Shown: one piece after another, positions 1-7,968 of the stretch
Numbering within the stretch: position 1 is the first letter of the stretch
Layout: each line of letters opens with the position of its first letter
DNA from: Gammaproteobacteria bacterium RIFCSPHIGHO2_02_FULL_42_43
GTDB lineage: Bacteria > Pseudomonadota > Gammaproteobacteria > Coxiellales > Coxiellaceae
Assembly: GCA_001801425.1 (NCBI GenBank)
Contig: MGXR01000006.1
Span: 305,873 to 369,872 of the forward strand
DNA length: 64,000 bases
Reading direction: 5' to 3'
Position numbers and translations under genes: made by a program
Notes under the pieces: generated by a model
Database searches by the model: none
Seen by the model: the letters and a program-made list of their open reading frames with translations, nothing else
What the model was told of the DNA's origin: nothing

Positions 1-392
1 GTGCGGGATTTTCGCCAGGAACCGTTGCGTTATTTGAAAATTACCGCGATACCTGGAATTTTTCACTGGGCTCTCGTTATCGCATCAATCATTTTTGGTC
101 AATAGAGGCGGGCGCGGGTCACGATGAAACACCGACGCGATTGCCGTATCGTGATATTCGATTGCCGGATAATGATCGTTACGCCGCTTCATTGGGCGTC
201 AATTATTATCCGAAATCCAATCTTAAATTCAGTGCGGGTTGGACGCATTTTTTTGTCGATAGAACAACCATCAATAATTCTGGCTCAAATGACACTTCAA
301 AAACCACCACATTGCTTCCACCAGCGGTCGGGATTGGTTATGTGGATTCGCAAGTGAATGTCTTTGGTCTGCAGTTGTCGTGGGATTTTTAA
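1..392 (+). CDS. FadL-family outer membrane transporter, C-terminal fragment
   Basis: The frame starting at base 3 is open from the window edge to a stop at 390-392 and gives the last 129 residues of a beta-barrel protein. Alternating hydrophobic/polar strands, the RLPDNDRYAASLGVNYY and GWTHFFVD stretches and the terminal aromatic residue (LSWDF) fit the C-terminal strands of FadL/TodX-type porins, which carry long-chain fatty acids or other hydrophobic compounds across the outer membrane. The 5' part is outside the window. A fatty-acid porin would suit the fadI/fadJ genes at 19.7-23 kb, but nothing here links them directly. The family assignment rests on strand pattern and a few conserved residues. 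Confidence 0.75.
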   Translation, partial: AGFSPGTVALFENYRDTWNFSLGSRYRINHFWSIEAGAGHDETPTRLPYRDIRLPDNDRYAASLGVNYYPKSNLKFSAGWTHFFVDRTTINNSGSNDTSKTTTLLPPAVGIGYVDSQVNVFGLQLSWDF

Positions 393-481
393 AAAATGAA
401 AATTACCAGTTTACTCTAGTTTATCTAAGTTATATAATTTTGAGATAACTTCGATAAACTAAGATAAGGTTGGTATAACTC

Positions 482-1657
482 ATGGATGCATTACATAACC
501 CTTTTTCTCCTGGTGCCGGTGCACCACCCCCACAATTAGCGGGTCGGAATGATATTTTGCAGCAAGCACTCATGACTCTGGCGCGAATAAAACATAAGCG
601 CTCTGAAAAAAGCATGCTGCTTGTTGGATTGCGTGGCACAGGAAAAACGGTACTACTGTATGAAATTTCAAAATTAGCTGAAAAAGAAGGTTATCATGCA
701 ATCATGATTGAGGCGCATGAAAAAAAATCATTAGCGGAAATCTTGTTGCCGGAAATTAGGCGCGTACTATTTGAATTAGCATCAGGTGAAAAAACGAAGT
801 ACGCTCTGCGTGTTATAAAAAGTTTTTTTCAATCGCTAAAATTGAATATTAAAATTAATGATATTGATTTTGGTTTGGGAATTGATCCACAAAAAGGTGT
901 TGCGGATAGTGGTAACTTGGAATCTGATCTTGCGCAAGTATTTATAGCGCTCGGTGAAGCAGCTACTGAACGTCATACTGCGGTCGCTATTATCATTGAC
1001 GAATTGCAATATTTAAGCGAGGAAGAATTAAGTTCACTGATCATGTCAATACATAAAATTTCACAAAAATCTTTGCCGATTGTGTTGATTGGCGCTGGAT
1101 TACCGCAATTAGTCGCAAAAGCCGGTCGCGCGAAATCTTATGCGGAACGTTTGTTTGATTATCCTGAATTGGGACCGTTAAAAAAAGAAGATGCAAAATC
1201 AGCATTACAAACACCCGCGAAACACGAAGGTGCCTCTTTCACGCAAGATGCGATTGACGAAATTATTCGTGTCACAGAGGGTTATCCTTATTTTCTGCAA
1301 GAGTGGGGATACCAAGCGTGGAATATTGCAAAAAAATCTCCAATTGATATTCATGTTGCAAAACTTGCAACAAAAGCATCCATTCAAAGATTGGATCAAG
1401 GTTTTTTCCGCGTACGATTTGATCGGTTAACGCCGCGCGAAAAAGAATATTTATATGCATTAGCAGAATTAGGAACGACACCGCAACGTTCCGGTGATGT
1501 TGCGGAAATACTGGGCATTGATGTAAAAAACGCAGCGCCTTTAAGAAATAATTTAATTAAAAAAGGCATGATTTACAGCCCAAAACATGGCGATACCGCA
1601 TTTACTGTGCCTTTATTTGAAGGATTTTTGAAAAGAATGATGCGCGATAAATCCTAG
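482..1657 (+). CDS. AAA-type ATPase with C-terminal winged-helix region
   Basis: 391 residues. The Walker A motif GLRGTGKT is at residues 49-56 and a Walker B-like AIIIDELQ near 170-177, so this is an ORC/MalT-like ATPase that probably works as a molecular switch. After the ATPase core, a region near residues 315-375 (LTPREKEYLYALAEL, then RSGDVAEILGI) looks like a winged helix-turn-helix. That suggests DNA binding, but no partner gene shows which process. The gene stands alone after the porin and before a second ATPase of a different family. The ATG follows a TA-rich leader with only a weak ribosome binding site. Function beyond 'ATPase' is not recognised. Confidence 0.75.
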   Translation: MDALHNPFSPGAGAPPPQLAGRNDILQQALMTLARIKHKRSEKSMLLVGLRGTGKTVLLYEISKLAEKEGYHAIMIEAHEKKSLAEILLPEIRRVLFELASGEKTKYALRVIKSFFQSLKLNIKINDIDFGLGIDPQKGVADSGNLESDLAQVFIALGEAATERHTAVAIIIDELQYLSEEELSSLIMSIHKISQKSLPIVLIGAGLPQLVAKAGRAKSYAERLFDYPELGPLKKEDAKSALQTPAKHEGASFTQDAIDEIIRVTEGYPYFLQEWGYQAWNIAKKSPIDIHVAKLATKASIQRLDQGFFRVRFDRLTPREKEYLYALAELGTTPQRSGDVAEILGIDVKNAAPLRNNLIKKGMIYSPKHGDTAFTVPLFEGFLKRMMRDKS

Positions 1658-1734
1658 TCATTAAAAATATCCTATAGTGCCCAGGGCTAAATTGAGCGTT
1701 TCCCTAATTCAGACAGGGGTACCTGATCTGTTAC

Positions 1735-1785
1735 AAAATTTCTTTACCAACTCCACAAACTCCGCCGATTTTTCAACATGCGGCA
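1735..1785 (-). pseudogene. Remnant of the 3' end of the alpha/beta hydrolase gene
   Basis: 51 bases match 3186-3236, the 3' end of the neighbouring hydrolase gene, at 50 of 51 positions and in the same orientation. Read on the minus strand it encodes PHVEKSAEFVELVKKF, the hydrolase C-terminus, but the stop codon is lost and similarity ends just upstream. The two copies are 1451 bases apart and bracket the DUF4143-type ATPase gene. I infer a duplication or insertion event that placed the ATPase gene next to the hydrolase. Confidence 0.75.
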
Positions 1786-1807
1786 AGCGCGTGCGATCTT
1801 ATGTGAC

Positions 1808-1858
1808 TATGGATTGCATTCCCTATTTTTGTTACAATAATAGGGAATGCAATCCATA
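1808..1858. repeat. Perfect 20-bp inverted repeat upstream of the second ATPase gene
   Basis: Arms 1808-1827 and 1839-1858 are exact reverse complements separated by 11 bases. The repeat ends 14 bases before the TTG start of the next gene. It has no T-tract like a terminator. It could be an operator, a stable hairpin in the leader mRNA, or the end of a small mobile element; the sequence does not decide between these. Confidence 0.85.
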
Positions 1859-1872
1859 ATTAGGATAACTAC

Positions 1873-3105
1873 TTGATAAAAAAAGAATTATTTCAACTGA
1901 GTCAAGAGCTGATTGAACTGAATCATCGGCCTTTTCGACGGTATTTTATTCAACACACTAAACTTGAACATCGTTTGTCTATTATCATCGGTCAACGCGG
2001 TATTGGGAAAACAACCACATTGATTCAGTATTTATTGGATTATGCAAAGGGCGATCAGTGTAGTCGCAAAATTTTGTATGTGCCCATCGATCATTTTGTA
2101 GCGCAAGGATTAACATTATTCGAAATTGCTGAAAGTTTTTTTCAAATGGGTGGTGAATGTATCGCGCTCGACGAAATTCATCAATATCCCGGATGGTCAG
2201 GCGAATTGAAAAGTATTTACGATTCATTTCCGAAATTAAAAGTGGTTGCGTCTGGAAGTTCGGCATTGGAAATTCACCAGGGCTCGCATGATTTGAGTCG
2301 CCGTGCAATTTTATATCATTTACATGGCATGTCATTTCGTGAATTTTTAGAATTAAAAAACGATATTCAATTGAATTCCGTTGAGCTAACAGAATTGTTT
2401 AAGCATCATCAAAAAATTTCTCATCAAATAATTTCCGTGTTAGATCGCTCAGGGAAAAAAATATTAAGTGAATTTTCAGAATATTTGTTGTATGGTTTTT
2501 ATCCGTATTTTTTCGAACTAAACGATTTGGTTTTATTTCATAAAACCTTAGAGCAGAATGTGCATACCACTATTGAATCTGATCTGATTGCTATTTATCC
2601 CAATTTAACGGGTGTCAGTGTTCGAAAATTAAAACAGTTATTGAGTTTTATCGCAGGTGCCGTGCCTTTTACACCAAACTGGAGTGAAGTTAAAACGATG
2701 CTGGAAGTGGGTGATGTACGCACACTCAAAACTTATTTTAAATATTTAGAAGATGCTTGCCTGATAAAAGTGGTTTCTGGCGCTAGCGCCAAATTAAAAA
2801 AAATTTTACTTCCGGAAAAAATATTTATTGATAATCCAAATCTGATGCAAGCGATGACAAAAAATCAGTCTAATGTTGGCACGATTCGTGAAATTTTTTT
2901 GATTAATATGTTAGTAAATCATGACATTGCATTGTGTAAAGACGGTGATTTTGTTATCGATCATCAATATGTTATTGAGGTAGGTGGAAAGAAAAAAGAT
3001 TTTAATCAGATTAAACATCTGTCCAATGCCTATCTAGCAGTAGATCAAATAGAATCAGGAATAGATCGAAAAATTCCGCTGTGGTTATTTGGGTTTTTGT
3101 ATTAG
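1873..3105 (+). CDS. ATP-binding protein of the AAA/DUF4143 type
   Basis: 410 residues. An N-terminal P-loop GQRGIGKT lies at residues 40-47, followed by the Walker B-like ALDEIHQYPGW near residue 100 and a sensor-like VVASGSSA. The C-terminal part (GTIREIFLINML, then DFVIDHQYVIEVGGKKK) resembles the DUF4143 domain, which has a restriction-endonuclease-like fold. Such proteins are common accessory genes, patchily distributed, with no settled role. The start is a TTG preceded by AGGA at 1862-1865; no ATG fits. It is bracketed by a duplicated hydrolase 3' end, and the 20-bp inverted repeat lies just upstream, so it looks acquired. Confidence 0.75.
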   Translation: MIKKELFQLSQELIELNHRPFRRYFIQHTKLEHRLSIIIGQRGIGKTTTLIQYLLDYAKGDQCSRKILYVPIDHFVAQGLTLFEIAESFFQMGGECIALDEIHQYPGWSGELKSIYDSFPKLKVVASGSSALEIHQGSHDLSRRAILYHLHGMSFREFLELKNDIQLNSVELTELFKHHQKISHQIISVLDRSGKKILSEFSEYLLYGFYPYFFELNDLVLFHKTLEQNVHTTIESDLIAIYPNLTGVSVRKLKQLLSFIAGAVPFTPNWSEVKTMLEVGDVRTLKTYFKYLEDACLIKVVSGASAKLKKILLPEKIFIDNPNLMQAMTKNQSNVGTIREIFLINMLVNHDIALCKDGDFVIDHQYVIEVGGKKKDFNQIKHLSNAYLAVDQIESGIDRKIPLWLFGFLY

Positions 3106-3120
3106 GCCTATTACAATAGA

Positions 3121-3141
3121 AGTTTCGCACTTTGCGAAACT
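3121..3141. repeat. Small palindrome with 9-bp arms between convergent genes
   Basis: AGTTTCGCA and TGCGAAACT flank three bases in the gap between the ATPase gene and the convergent hydrolase gene. There is no long T-run, so terminator function is uncertain. The reverse complement of 11905-11925 is the same 21-base element with two differences, so this is a dispersed repeat. Confidence 0.7.
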
Positions 3142-3180
3142 CTCTCACAAATAGTTCAAGCGATTATGTCAATAAACAAC

Positions 3181-3972
3181 CTATAAAAATTTCTTTACTA
3201 ACTCCACAAACTCCGCCGATTTTTCAACATGCGGCATATGCGCGCAATCAGGGATAATGGAAAATTGGCTGCGGGGAATAGCATCGGCGATGCTTTTTGC
3301 ATACTTGACAGGCATCAACACATCGTCGCTACCCGCAATCACGAGTGTCGGTGCTTTGATTTGAGATAATTGATGGGTGATATTATGCGTTTGCACAGCA
3401 TGCAATTGATTTCGATAACCACTCGCCGTTTGCGGATGTGAATTTCGCAACGTCCACTGAATAAATCCTTTGATTTTCACGACATCTTTGAGAAAATTTT
3501 CACTAAATAAAAATGGCATGGTGTATTCCGCTAATACGTCTTCTGTTATTCCCAATGCTTGTAATTTTGCACGCATAGATAAAATCATTTCGGATAACGT
3601 GCTTGGTTCTGTGCGAGAACACGCGAGCACCATCTTATTTATTTTTTCAGGCGCGGTTAATGCAATTTGTTGTGCAATGCATCCACCCATGGAATGCCCA
3701 ATAAAATGCGCGCGAGATATTTTTAGCGTTTCCATGAGCGCTACTGTATCTTTTGCCATCATGGACGTTGTGTAAGGATAATCAGGCGAATCGGTTTGAC
3801 CAGCACCACGATTATCCAGCACGAGCAAACGAAAATGCGGCGATAATAATCGCACGATTGAATTCCATACTTGATGATCCGCGGTTAATCCGCCGAGCAA
3901 AATAATTTGTTCACCGGCACGACCCTGTTGTTCGTAATAAATTGAAATATTATTGGCTGTTGTGACTGGCAT
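3181..3972 (-). CDS. Alpha/beta-fold hydrolase
   Basis: 263 residues. The nucleophile elbow GHSMGG places the catalytic Ser at residue 94. An acidic residue in AGSDDVLMP and a His in PDCAHMPHVEKS complete the triad. The order and length resemble 3-oxoadipate enol-lactonase/BioH-type esterases; the substrate cannot be read from the sequence. Its ATG overlaps the end of mrdA by 23 bases, so it is probably the last gene of the rsfS-rlmH-mrdA transcript. In most relatives rodA occupies this place. The final 51 bases are duplicated at 1735-1785. Confidence 0.85.
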   Translation of the reverse strand: MPVTTANNISIYYEQQGRAGEQIILLGGLTADHQVWNSIVRLLSPHFRLLVLDNRGAGQTDSPDYPYTTSMMAKDTVALMETLKISRAHFIGHSMGGCIAQQIALTAPEKINKMVLACSRTEPSTLSEMILSMRAKLQALGITEDVLAEYTMPFLFSENFLKDVVKIKGFIQWTLRNSHPQTASGYRNQLHAVQTHNITHQLSQIKAPTLVIAGSDDVLMPVKYAKSIADAIPRSQFSIIPDCAHMPHVEKSAEFVELVKKFL

Positions 3973-6022
3973 GATCGGTTTGTGATTCCAATTGCATTTG
4001 CATGTCTAACGTTGTATCCATCTCCTGTTGCAATTCTAGCGCGTTGGAATTATTTATCCCATCTTTTCTGACAGGAAGTGCTGATGCTGGAATAGAAGTG
4101 GGCGCCGGCGCTTTGGGTGTTGTTGGCGCGGGTGTTGATTGTGCGCTTGGCACTGGAATAGCGGGCAGTGCCGCATTTTGTTGTTGCGTTTGCGCCGCAG
4201 CTGTTTTTAATTCATTAAAATAAAAATCCAGTGTTTTTCGCGCAACTTGATTGGCAATGGGATTGTGTTCAATTAAAACAGCGATGGCAATTTGCGGATG
4301 ATCCACCGGCGCAAAAGCAATGAGCCAGTGATTGTCACGCAATCGTTTGGGTTCGTTGTTTTGTTGATTGGGATCGCTGCGATCAATGCCGTGCACTTGC
4401 GCAGTACCTGTTTTTGCAGCAACCGTGTAGGGTGTTCCTGTGCCAAAACTGAAGTGTGCTGTGCCGTCATTATTTAATACGACTTGTTGCATTGCGGCAA
4501 TCACGGTATTCCATGCAGTGGGATTATTGGTCGTGACGGTTGTTTGTGCGTTGGGTTGAATATTTTCTGCAGTGCCATCCGGATTTCGAATTTCCAATAA
4601 TACGTTGGGCGTGAATTTTTGTCCGCGATTGGCAAGTGTCGCAGCGGCATCTGCCAATTGCAGCGGCGTTACAAGCAGATAACCCTGCCCAAATCCCGCC
4701 ATGATCGTGTCTGCACCATACCAGGGCAAACCGATGTGGCCCATTTTCCAAGCGGGGGATGGTACAACGCCTGCACGTTCCTCAGGCAAATTAATTCCTG
4801 TTTTTTGCCCGAAACCAAAAGCGGATAATGCGGGATCGAGTTTATCAATCGTTAGCGTGTCAGCTAATTGATAAAAGAAAGTATCGCATGACATGTAAAT
4901 CGCTTTTTCAATATTGACCCAGCCGTGACCGCCTTTTTTCCAATCATGAAAAACATGGGTAGCATTCGGCAAACGAAACCAACCTGGATCAAAAATATAA
5001 TCTTTGGTATCAATAATATTATTATTGAGCGCATAAAAAGCGATAAAGGGTTTGACAGTGGATCCTGGCGCATACAATCCACGTGTGGCGCGATTAAAGA
5101 GTGGATGATTTTTTGCTGTTAATAACGCCTGATATTCTGCATTCGTCATGCCTTGCACAAATAAATTGGGATCGTAGCTTGGTTTGGTGACAAGCGCTAA
5201 CACTTGTCCGGTTGTAGGTTGAATTGCCACAACTGCGCCTGTATTTTTTTCCATGATTTTTTCAATATACGCTTGCAATTGGCTGTCGATAGTCAAATAA
5301 ATATTAGCACCAGGTATTGGTGCAGTTTGTTTCAAGATACGCACTGCTTTACCGTTCGCGTCAATTTCTGCTTCTTCAAATCCCATCGTGCCATGCAATA
5401 ACGTTTCATCTTCACGTTCAACGCCCGCTTTTCCAATGTCATCGGATGCGCTGTAATCGGCTGCATCGACGTCTGCTAATTCTTTGGCGTTGATGCGCCC
5501 GACATAACCGACAACATTGCTCGCCACTTTGTTAAGCGGATAATTACGCACGGTGTTTTGTTGTATGACAGCGCCGGGAAAGCGATACTGATTCACATAA
5601 AATTGATCCGCCTCTTCCTCGGTGATTTGTTTTTTCAGTGGCACGGGTTGATACGGATAGTATTGTTTCATTGCGTTGTGAAAATTTTTAATATCCGTTG
5701 ATGTTAAATCCACTACTGGTGTCAACGCTTGAATGGTTTTTTGAATATCGTGAATGCGCCCGGGAATCAGCATCAAGCTATAAACGGGCTCATTTTTGGC
5801 GAGCAGCACGCCATTGCGATCGTAAATCAAACCACGCTCGGGCTGAATGGGAATTACGCTGATAATATTTTTTTGCGAGAGGGTAGCATAGAACGTGTGT
5901 TTCACGACTTGCAAATACATCAAGCGAACCAACAACATCAAAAACAAACACAGCACAATAATTCCGCACAACAAACTGCGTTTGAAAAATCGAATTGATT
6001 CTGTTGTGGGCTGTGCGCTCAT
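3950..6022 (-). CDS. mrdA: Penicillin-binding protein 2 (peptidoglycan D,D-transpeptidase)
   Basis: 690 residues. One membrane segment (about 15-37) anchors a periplasmic protein that cross-links peptidoglycan during cell elongation. The pedestal/dimerisation domain is followed by the transpeptidase with STVK at 321-324 (active Ser 321), SCD at 379-381 in the SxN position, and KTG at 537-539. The last 90 residues or so form a low-complexity Gln/Pro/Ala/Thr-rich tail not needed for catalysis. Its start overlaps the rlmH stop, as in the conserved rsfS-rlmH-mrdA order. The usual partner gene rodA does not follow; a hydrolase gene does. Confidence 0.95.
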   Translation of the reverse strand: MSAQPTTESIRFFKRSLLCGIIVLCLFLMLLVRLMYLQVVKHTFYATLSQKNIISVIPIQPERGLIYDRNGVLLAKNEPVYSLMLIPGRIHDIQKTIQALTPVVDLTSTDIKNFHNAMKQYYPYQPVPLKKQITEEEADQFYVNQYRFPGAVIQQNTVRNYPLNKVASNVVGYVGRINAKELADVDAADYSASDDIGKAGVEREDETLLHGTMGFEEAEIDANGKAVRILKQTAPIPGANIYLTIDSQLQAYIEKIMEKNTGAVVAIQPTTGQVLALVTKPSYDPNLFVQGMTNAEYQALLTAKNHPLFNRATRGLYAPGSTVKPFIAFYALNNNIIDTKDYIFDPGWFRLPNATHVFHDWKKGGHGWVNIEKAIYMSCDTFFYQLADTLTIDKLDPALSAFGFGQKTGINLPEERAGVVPSPAWKMGHIGLPWYGADTIMAGFGQGYLLVTPLQLADAAATLANRGQKFTPNVLLEIRNPDGTAENIQPNAQTTVTTNNPTAWNTVIAAMQQVVLNNDGTAHFSFGTGTPYTVAAKTGTAQVHGIDRSDPNQQNNEPKRLRDNHWLIAFAPVDHPQIAIAVLIEHNPIANQVARKTLDFYFNELKTAAAQTQQQNAALPAIPVPSAQSTPAPTTPKAPAPTSIPASALPVRKDGINNSNALELQQEMDTTLDMQMQLESQTDHASHNSQ

Positions 6023-6486
6023 CGGTGGTAAGGGTGATGGTTAATCATGCTCCATGCGCGATAAATTTGTTCCGCGACCAAAACGCGCACCAAAGGATGC
6101 GGCAACGTCAGTGCAGATAAAGAGCATATCACCTGCGCTTGATCCAATACCGTTTTTGCCAGTCCCTCAGGCCCGCCGATCACCAAGCTTACGTTTTCCT
6201 GGGTATCGTGCCACGCTTGTAATTTTTTTGCGAGTGTTTCGGTGTCGATGGTTTTGCCTAATCGATCGAGTGCGATGCACAGGGTGTTTTTCGGTAGACT
6301 GGCGATGATTTTTTCTGCTTCAATTTGAAGAATTTTTTGAACATCGCACTTTTTGGAGCGCTTTTCAGGCGTGATTTCGACGAGTTGCAATGCGTAATCT
6401 TTGGGAAGGCGATGACTGTATTCAAGAAATCCCGCGACCACCCACGGCGGCATATTTTTTCCAATTGCAATCAGCTGTATTTTCAT
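6019..6486 (-). CDS. rlmH: 23S rRNA pseudouridine-1915 N3-methyltransferase
   Basis: The methionine of MKIQLIAIGK at 6486 gives 155 residues, the usual RlmH length; the open frame continues 38 codons upstream but that part overlaps rsfS and has no family character. It is a SPOUT methyltransferase that uses S-adenosylmethionine to modify helix 69 of 23S rRNA. The SLVIGGPEGL loop and the C-terminal SLSALTLPHPLVR...AEQIYRAW segment form the knotted cofactor site. It lies directly after rsfS and overlaps the mrdA start by three bases. Confidence 0.93.
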   Translation of the reverse strand: MKIQLIAIGKNMPPWVVAGFLEYSHRLPKDYALQLVEITPEKRSKKCDVQKILQIEAEKIIASLPKNTLCIALDRLGKTIDTETLAKKLQAWHDTQENVSLVIGGPEGLAKTVLDQAQVICSLSALTLPHPLVRVLVAEQIYRAWSMINHHPYHR

Positions 6487-6487
6487 A

Positions 6488-6838
6488 TCAGCGTGTTTTT
6501 TGTTTTCGGTAATTCTCAGCAGCCGTCCACAACTTGTCGATTTGATAATATTCGCGCTGTTTTTCCAGCATGATGTGCACGAGTACATCACCCAAATCAA
6601 TCAGTACCCATTCTCCCGCTTGCTCACCTTCAACACCGATGGTTGAGCGACCACTTTGTTTGATGGCTTGTATTAATTTATCAGCAAGCGTTTTTGCATG
6701 GCGCGTTGACGTGGCGGTGCAAATCATCATGCAATCTGCTACATCTGACAACGCGGTAATGTCTAGATCTGTGATCAATTGCGCTTTGTGATCTTCCAAT
6801 GTTTTCCGAATTAAATGCTTAAGAGATGATGAATTCAT
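6488..6838 (-). CDS. rsfS: Ribosome silencing factor
   Basis: 116 residues of the RsfS/Iojap family, which binds ribosomal protein L14 and blocks subunit joining when nutrients are low. Conserved features are SDVADCMMICTATSTRHAKTL, GVEGEQAGEWVLIDLGDVLVH and the closing YYQIDKLW. It is the first gene of the minus-strand unit rsfS-rlmH-mrdA-hydrolase. In relatives nadD directly precedes it; here a MITE-like element and a small opposite-strand ORF intervene, and rsfS has its own promoter-like sequence. Confidence 0.93.
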   Translation of the reverse strand: MNSSSLKHLIRKTLEDHKAQLITDLDITALSDVADCMMICTATSTRHAKTLADKLIQAIKQSGRSTIGVEGEQAGEWVLIDLGDVLVHIMLEKQREYYQIDKLWTAAENYRKQKTR

Positions 6839-6870
6839 AAATTGTGCGTTTCTTTTTATAGAGATGGGGT

Positions 6871-6899
6871 ATCATACAGGGCGTTGCAAGGGAGTTCAA
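6871..6899 (-). promoter_or_regulatory. Sigma-70-type promoter for rsfS-rlmH-mrdA
   Basis: On the minus strand TTGAAC (6899-6894) is separated by 17 bases from TATGAT (6876-6871), close to consensus. Transcription would start near 6864, giving a leader of about 26 bases before the rsfS ATG. It lies just downstream (in transcription sense) of the MITE-like element. Confidence 0.6.
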
Positions 6900-6907
6900 C
6901 CGAGGTT

Positions 6908-7099
6908 AGAGAATAGCAGCTCCTCCCGCTTTCAGAAGAATTTTCATCTTTGGGTGATATTGAATGATAATTTGCCTCGAAAATGCTCATTGACTGACGT
7001 GTCAACTGCGCTTTTCTCACCAAATTATCATTCAATCTCACCTCAAATCTGAAAATTTAGGTTAATCAGCCTTCAGAGCGGGAACTACTGAGAGAATAG
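6908..7099. mobile_element. MITE-like element with terminal inverted repeats and 9-bp target duplication
   Basis: A 174-base segment (6917-7090) begins CAG and ends CTG and is flanked on both sides by AGAGAATAG (6908-6916 and 7091-7099), consistent with a 9-bp target-site duplication. The arms are long imperfect inverted repeats; the innermost parts, 6953-6974 and 7021-7042, pair at 21 of 22 positions. It holds no gene. Bases 7047-7089 match 49494-49536 in inverse orientation at 38 of 43 positions, so the element is dispersed. It separates nadD from rsfS. Confidence 0.7.
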
Positions 7100-7104
7100 A
7101 GCAA

Positions 7105-7389
7105 ATGAATTTATTTGGCTTTTTTAATCCGATTGGTACACTACCTAATGCTTCAGTGATACCCATGACACCGAGCGGAAAAATGGATGAGAATGATTTG
7201 ATGACGCTTTGTATTGGGGTTGGAATCGCAGGTATTTTTTTGTTTGGCGCATGCTTTGGACTTTGTAAGTGTTGGTTTTTAGCGGATGTTGCCGCAAGAG
7301 AAATTAACAATGGTCATGTGGATATGGACGTGGACGCGGACGTGAATTTTCCTCCCGGAGCATTTCCATTTTTTAACTCACCGATATAA
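7105..7389 (+). CDS. Small hypothetical membrane protein
   Basis: 94 residues with one clear hydrophobic helix (about 33-58, rich in Gly, Phe and Cys) and an acidic Asp/Val repeat near 78-86. I recognise no family. A purine-rich GAGAGAATAGAG lies before the ATG, partly contributed by the duplicated target site of the MITE-like element. It is on the opposite strand to nadD and rsfS, and its 3' end overlaps that of nadD by 12 bases. It could be real or a chance frame; membrane-like composition and a plausible start favour real. Confidence 0.45.
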   Translation: MNLFGFFNPIGTLPNASVIPMTPSGKMDENDLMTLCIGVGIAGIFLFGACFGLCKCWFLADVAAREINNGHVDMDVDADVNFPPGAFPFFNSPI

Positions 7390-7968
7390 CTGATTTTTCT
7401 GAATAAATTCCAACACTATTGTCGGTAATCCTGCAATTTTTTTTTCTTTGCTTTGCAATTGCGCGCGAATGTCGCTTGCGGCATAGGGGATGGGCGTGAT
7501 GGGCAGATGCATCACTTGATCATCGAACGTGGTTGAATGCGTTTTATTTTTTTCTGTTTCGCGATTGACAACGACCAATGTTGCTAAAGTTAAAATTTCC
7601 TGCGGTGATTTCCAGGTATCAAATTGTGAAAATGCATCGGCACCGATGATATAAAAAAATTCAGTTGCGGGTGATATTTTTTTAAGTTCGCGCAAGGTGT
7701 CAATCGTGTAACTAATACCTTTTCTTTTAATCTCAACATCATTCACGATTAATTTTGCGTGATTTTTTATGGCGAGCTTTACCATCGCCAAACGATCTAC
7801 TGCACTTGCAATTGCTTGTCGATGCGGCGGTTGAAAACAAGGAATTAATTCCACGTGATCTAATGTCAGGGTTTGAATTGCGTTTTCTGCAATGATGAGG
7901 TGGCCTTCGTGAATCGGATCAAAAGTGCCGCCTAAAATTCCCACGCGCTGATTTATTTTTTTGTGCAC
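7378..7968 (-). CDS. nadD: Nicotinate-nucleotide adenylyltransferase
   Basis: It joins nicotinate mononucleotide and ATP to form deamido-NAD in NAD synthesis. The nucleotidyltransferase signature GILGGTFDPIHEGH lies at the N-terminus and IGADAFSQFDTWK and the IPYAASDIRAQL end segment match NadD. I chose the GTG at 7968 (196 residues) because GGGG stands at a good distance before it; a GTG at 8001 would add 11 residues and increase the overlap with holA. The order leuS-lptE-holA-nadD is conserved. Confidence 0.92.
   Translation of the reverse strand: MHKKINQRVGILGGTFDPIHEGHLIIAENAIQTLTLDHVELIPCFQPPHRQAIASAVDRLAMVKLAIKNHAKLIVNDVEIKRKGISYTIDTLRELKKISPATEFFYIIGADAFSQFDTWKSPQEILTLATLVVVNRETEKNKTHSTTFDDQVMHLPITPIPYAASDIRAQLQSKEKKIAGLPTIVLEFIQKNQLYR

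Noticed and set aside
1677..1859. 60-codon plus-strand frame before the second ATPase
   Set aside because: It consists of the duplicated hydrolase end read antisense and the inverted repeat; no coding character.
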